Shown here: one piece after another, positions 4,659-7,244 of the stretch
Position numbering within the stretch: the first letter of the stretch is position 1
How the letters are laid out: each line of letters starts with the position of its first letter
Source of the DNA: CAZAGT01 sp964484515
Lineage (GTDB): Bacteria; Desulfobacterota; DSM-4660; Desulfatiglandales; HGW-15
DNA length: 7,244 bases
Direction: 5' to 3'
NCBI GenBank assembly: GCA_964484515.1
Contig: CAZAGT010000270.1
Location: 1 to 7,244 of the forward strand
Program-made: the position numbers and the translations under genes
Notes under the pieces: generated by a model
What the model was told of the DNA's origin: nothing
What the model saw: only the letters and a program-made list of their open reading frames with translations
The model's database searches: none

Positions 4659-6770
4659 GTGATGCACGGCGAATACGGCTATATGGAGGAAGGTGCCTTA
4701 GGAAAGCCCTATAATGTCAGGCTTCTCAGGAGATTGGCACACTTCGCCATCCCCTATCGAAAGACGGTTTCCCTTGCCCTGGGCCTGACCGTTTTCATCA
4801 CGTTGCTCGATCTCGCGGTCCCCTATCTCTCGAAGATTGCGATCGACCAATACATCCTTTCCTCGTGGTATCGCGTCCAGCTTGCAGGCATGAAAGAAGA
4901 CGTTGCCGCAGAATTTTTGCGAGGCCAGGATCGCGGAATGAAGCGGAGCGTAGATGGCCGCTTTGGCCTCATTCACAACCGCCAGCTGAAGGCGATGGAT
5001 CCGGCCAAACGCCATACCCTTGAGAAGCAAGGCCTCATCTCGACGGATCGCTATTATGTGGTCAATCCCGACCTGCGGAATGATACCGCTTTGGAACGCT
5101 TCCGAAACGAGCTTTTGCCCCTGTCAGACGGGTCGGTGGCGCTCCCGTTCGCAGACCTCCTGCAATTGTCAAAAAAGGAGCTCCTGAGACTAAGAGCCGG
5201 AGACATAAGCGGAGTTGCCATGGTGGGCGCGGTTCTCCTCGTCTTCCTCTTGGCCGCCTTCGGGCTGGGCTATGCCGAGTACAACCTGCTGGAGCTCGCG
5301 GGCCAGCATGTCATGCAAGACATCCGATTGCAGCTATTCCGACGGATGCAGTCACAGGCCTTGAGTTTCTTTGATCGGCATCCGGTGGGAAGGTTGGTGA
5401 CCCGAGTGACCAACGACATCGAGAATCTCAATGAGATGTTCAAGTCCGTGATAACCACCGTCTTCAAGGACATCTTCATCCTCTCCGGGATCCTGGTGGT
5501 CCTTCTTTATCTCAATTGGCGGCTGGCATTCATCTGCATCGGCATGTTGCCGATCGCGCTTGGGCTGACCTTCTTATTCAGCCGCCTGGCCCGGGAGGCC
5601 TTTCGGGAATTACGGCAGAAGGTCGCCATGATTAATACGTTTCTCCAGGAGCGGCTTAGTGGAATGCGCATCATCCAGCTCTTTGCCCAAGAAACGACTC
5701 AGATGGAGACCTTTGCGGCGCTGAATCACGAGAACTACCTCGCCGGCATGAAGCAGATCCGGATATTTGCCGTCTTCATGCCGCTGATGGAGTTGGCTTC
5801 GGCTATTGCCGTGGCGCTTCTCATTTGGTACGGGGGCGCCAGGGTTATCCAGGATCAACTCAGCCTGGGTGCTCTGGTCGCCTTCATCAGTTATGTCCAG
5901 ATGTTCTTCAAACCGATTCGAGATATTTCTGAAAAATACAACATCATGCAGTCGGCAATGGCCTCAACGGAACGAATCGTCGAGTTTCTGGATCACCGTG
6001 AGGAGATTCCCGAGCCCGACCGGCCTCAGCACCCTGCCCCTGCCAAGGGTGAGTTAGAGCTCGAAAATGTCACCTTTGCCTATATTGAAAACCTCCCCGT
6101 ACTTAGAGGCATCTCTTTCAGACTAAAGCCGGGCGAAATGGTCGCCATGGTGGGCGCAACAGGTGCAGGTAAAAGCACTGTGGCGAATATGATTGAGCGC
6201 CTCTATGAGCCAGATCAAGGTGCCGTGCGGCTCGACGGGATCGATCTGCGGCTGTGGCCAAAGCAGGAGCTCCGGAGGAGCATCGGTCTCGTCATGCAAG
6301 ACGTCTTTATCTTTGCCGGAAGCCTTGAGGAGAATATTACGTTGGGGGATTCCGAGCTGGAGGAAGAGACCATTTTGCGGGCCGTCAGGGTGGCCCGCAC
6401 GCAGGCGTTGATCGAACGGCTGCCGAAAGGCCTGCAGGAGGAGCTCGAAGAAGGCGGCTCGAATCTCTCGGCCGGGGAACGCCAACTCCTTTCCTTTGCA
6501 AGGGCCCTGGCCCATGACCCGAAGCTGCTCATTCTCGACGAGGCCACTTCGAGTGTCGACCCGGAGACGGAACGGCTCATTCAGGAGGCCATCTCAGCCA
6601 TGACGGCAGAGCGAACGACCCTGGTCATCGCCCATCGGCTCTCAACGGTTCGCAAGGCCGATCGTATCTTGGTTATGCACCGCGGACGCATTGAAGAGCA
6701 CGGCAGCCACGATGAGCTGATGGCCCTGAGAGGAATATACTACAAGCTCAACCAGCTTCGGGACGTCTAG
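4659..6770 (+). CDS. ABC exporter half-transporter, subunit 2 with extracytoplasmic insertion (BmrD/YheH-like)
   Basis: This protein has 703 residues counted from the GTG at 4659, or 702 from the ATG at 4662. TM1 lies near 36-56 and TM2 near 184-205. Between them are about 120 hydrophilic residues (64-183), where ordinary exporters have a short loop. The remaining helices lie near 262-286, 288-308, 370-391 and 403-420. The ATP-binding domain starts near 465: A-loop Y475, Walker A GATGAGKS (499-506), Q-loop Q547, Walker B LLILD (623-627) with catalytic Glu E628, and H-loop H659. The signature is degenerate, LSAGE (603-607), and the segment before it (EELEEGGSN) lacks the usual GERG X-loop. This subunit should supply the working Walker motifs and pair with LSGGQ of subunit 1, while its own LSAGE caps the weak site. 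Length, insertion and position match BmrD/YheH. It starts immediately after subunit 1's stop codon, so the two form one operon and almost certainly one heterodimer. A multidrug or lipophilic substrate is a family-based guess. Confidence 0.97.
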   Translation: MMHGEYGYMEEGALGKPYNVRLLRRLAHFAIPYRKTVSLALGLTVFITLLDLAVPYLSKIAIDQYILSSWYRVQLAGMKEDVAAEFLRGQDRGMKRSVDGRFGLIHNRQLKAMDPAKRHTLEKQGLISTDRYYVVNPDLRNDTALERFRNELLPLSDGSVALPFADLLQLSKKELLRLRAGDISGVAMVGAVLLVFLLAAFGLGYAEYNLLELAGQHVMQDIRLQLFRRMQSQALSFFDRHPVGRLVTRVTNDIENLNEMFKSVITTVFKDIFILSGILVVLLYLNWRLAFICIGMLPIALGLTFLFSRLAREAFRELRQKVAMINTFLQERLSGMRIIQLFAQETTQMETFAALNHENYLAGMKQIRIFAVFMPLMELASAIAVALLIWYGGARVIQDQLSLGALVAFISYVQMFFKPIRDISEKYNIMQSAMASTERIVEFLDHREEIPEPDRPQHPAPAKGELELENVTFAYIENLPVLRGISFRLKPGEMVAMVGATGAGKSTVANMIERLYEPDQGAVRLDGIDLRLWPKQELRRSIGLVMQDVFIFAGSLEENITLGDSELEEETILRAVRVARTQALIERLPKGLQEELEEGGSNLSAGERQLLSFARALAHDPKLLILDEATSSVDPETERLIQEAISAMTAERTTLVIAHRLSTVRKADRILVMHRGRIEEHGSHDELMALRGIYYKLNQLRDV

Positions 6771-6794
6771 CCGCCGTTTCAAAAAACGCTTATC

Positions 6795-6814
6795 GGTCTT
6801 GTTGACCTAGTTTT
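6795..6814 (+). terminator. Weak terminator candidate after the exporter operon
   Basis: GGTC-TTGTT-GACC (6795-6807) is followed by TAGTTTT. The stem has only four pairs, and another small hairpin, CGTTT-CAAA-AAACG (6775-6788), precedes it. Neither is a strong intrinsic terminator, so Rho-dependent termination or read-through into the repeat is equally possible. Confidence 0.22.
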
Positions 6815-6880
6815 ACAGGCCAATCTTCATTTCGTCGTGGTCATGTTTCAGTGGCGGTGCCGTGCGACTCAACAAATCCA

Positions 6881-7110
6881 TCAAATCCGAAATCCGAATA
6901 TCGAAATCAGAAACAAACCCGAAGCCCGAATGTTCCAATGACACAAGAAACCGAACTCTAGGTGCTTATCGATTAGGAGCAGTTCCACTCGGTTCGGGTC
7001 ATTCGTATTTTGGTCATTTGATATTGCCCTTCGACTCTGCTCAGGACCGTGAGCCTGTCGAACGGCCTGTCGAACCATCTCGAGTTTCGGATTTAGTGTT
7101 TCGAATTTGA
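6881..7110. repeat. Imperfect inverted-repeat element with TCCGAA-type arms (MITE-like intergenic repeat)
   Basis: The ends are inverted repeats: 6881-6906 matches the reverse complement of 7085-7110 at 19 of 26 positions without gaps. Inner blocks also pair: AATGAC (6937-6942) with GTCATT (6998-7003), and CCGAAC (6951-6956) with GTTCGG (6992-6997). The left arm is built from short repeated units of the type AATCCGAA. From memory, such AT-richer sequences are frequent between genes in environmental bacterial genomes and produce spurious predicted peptides of the kind seen here (EIRISKSE, RISIFGFRI). No transposase gene and no clear target-site duplication are visible. The base composition differs from the flanking genes. 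Confidence 0.7.
7030..7075. repeat. Nested REP-like hairpin repeat with a duplicated 3' arm
   Basis: TTCGAC (7030-7035) pairs with GTCGAA (7057-7062) and, inside it, GCTCA (7039-7043) pairs with TGAGC (7050-7054) around a GGACCG loop. The 3' arm GCCTGTCGAAC (7053-7063) is repeated directly at 7065-7075. The core resembles the widespread 'CTTCGACT..GCTCAGG...GAGCCTGTCGAA' intergenic palindrome, a resemblance from memory and not a database hit. It interrupts the right half of the larger inverted repeat. Confidence 0.65.
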
Positions 7111-7244
7111 GATATCAAGTCCGGAACCTCCGACGCACCTCGACGGAGTGCTTCCCCGAAAACCTCTTCCTTTGGGCCTGGATTCTTTACTGGCTCCTCA
7201 CAAGAATTTGTGGGCGAAAAAACCGTTTCCAGCCTCTGCGGTGG
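7111..7244. other. Right-edge sequence without a supportable gene
   Basis: I see only small inverted repeats, for example CACAA-GAAT-TTGTG (7199-7212). Frames are open to the window edge on both strands (from 7111 on +, and from the edge back to a stop at 7041-7043 on -). They have no start, no recognisable domain and no decisive codon bias, and the minus frame runs into the repeat. A minus-strand gene could end here, but the window cannot show it. Confidence 0.4.

Noticed and set aside
2913..5207. Possibility that one exporter gene is a broken or frameshifted copy
   Set aside because: Both frames are intact from TM1 through the H-loop. The motif changes (D508, LSAGE) are complementary and typical of functional heterodimers, not decay.
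6862..7110. 82-codon plus frame and 65-codon minus frame (6881-7078) at the right end
   Set aside because: Both lie within the inverted-repeat element, and their peptides mirror the repeat units (RISKSE, ISIFGFRI), a familiar type of spurious prediction.
6871..7117. CRISPR array
   Set aside because: The repeated TCCGAA units are short, imperfect and not separated by regular spacers, and no cas genes are present.
7041..7244. Open minus-strand frame running in from the right edge, possibly a gene's 3' end
   Set aside because: 67 codons without a recognisable motif, stopping inside a repeat hairpin; the opposite strand is open as well. The evidence is too thin to annotate.

Overview
The window reads as a piece of chromosome from a Gram-negative-type, probably uncultivated environmental bacterium with moderately high GC. 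That view rests on three things: a YgiM-like SH3/coiled-coil/transmembrane envelope protein, a secreted protein with an ordinary signal peptide, and an intergenic repeat class that I recall from environmental assemblies (Nitrospirota, NC10, Planctomycetes and similar). I cannot fix the phylum from the sequence alone. There is no tRNA, rRNA, CRISPR array, transposase or phage gene.

Layout from left to right. Positions 1-267 are a leader with a possible extended -10 promoter and a near-perfect ribosome binding site. Next is an aldo/keto reductase (268-1245, +) with an intact catalytic tetrad. It converges, with only 9 bases between the stops, on a membrane-anchored SH3b protein (1255-1809, -). 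Upstream of that on the same strand lies a secreted protein made of two tandem copies of one roughly 80-residue beta-type domain (1913-2530, -), best started at the internal ATG at 2530. A 349-base divergent control region (2531-2879) follows. It holds a good sigma70-type promoter for the minus-strand pair, a long structured leader, and a promoter-like TTGACA...TATCAG element that abuts the start of the next gene.

The main content is a two-gene ABC exporter operon (2880-4658 and 4659-6770, +). The stop of the first gene directly abuts the start of the second. The sequence motifs show a classic asymmetric heterodimer. Subunit 1 has a normal LSGGQ signature but Asp in place of the catalytic Glu after Walker B. 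Subunit 2 has the catalytic Glu but a degenerate LSAGE signature. Subunit 2 also carries about 120 extra residues between TM1 and TM2, predicted to be an extracytoplasmic domain. The size, gene order and asymmetry match the BmrC/BmrD (YheI/YheH) type of multidrug exporter.

The right end (6771-7244) has no supportable gene. It contains a roughly 230-base imperfect inverted repeat with TCCGAA-type arms, and a second, hairpin-forming repeat (TTCGAC...GTCGAA) sits inside its right half. The spurious reading frames there belong to the repeat.

How the genes may work together is inference only. The exporter pair clearly forms one complex. The two divergent envelope proteins share a control region with it and could respond to the same envelope or toxic-compound stress. 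The reductase is oriented as an independent unit.
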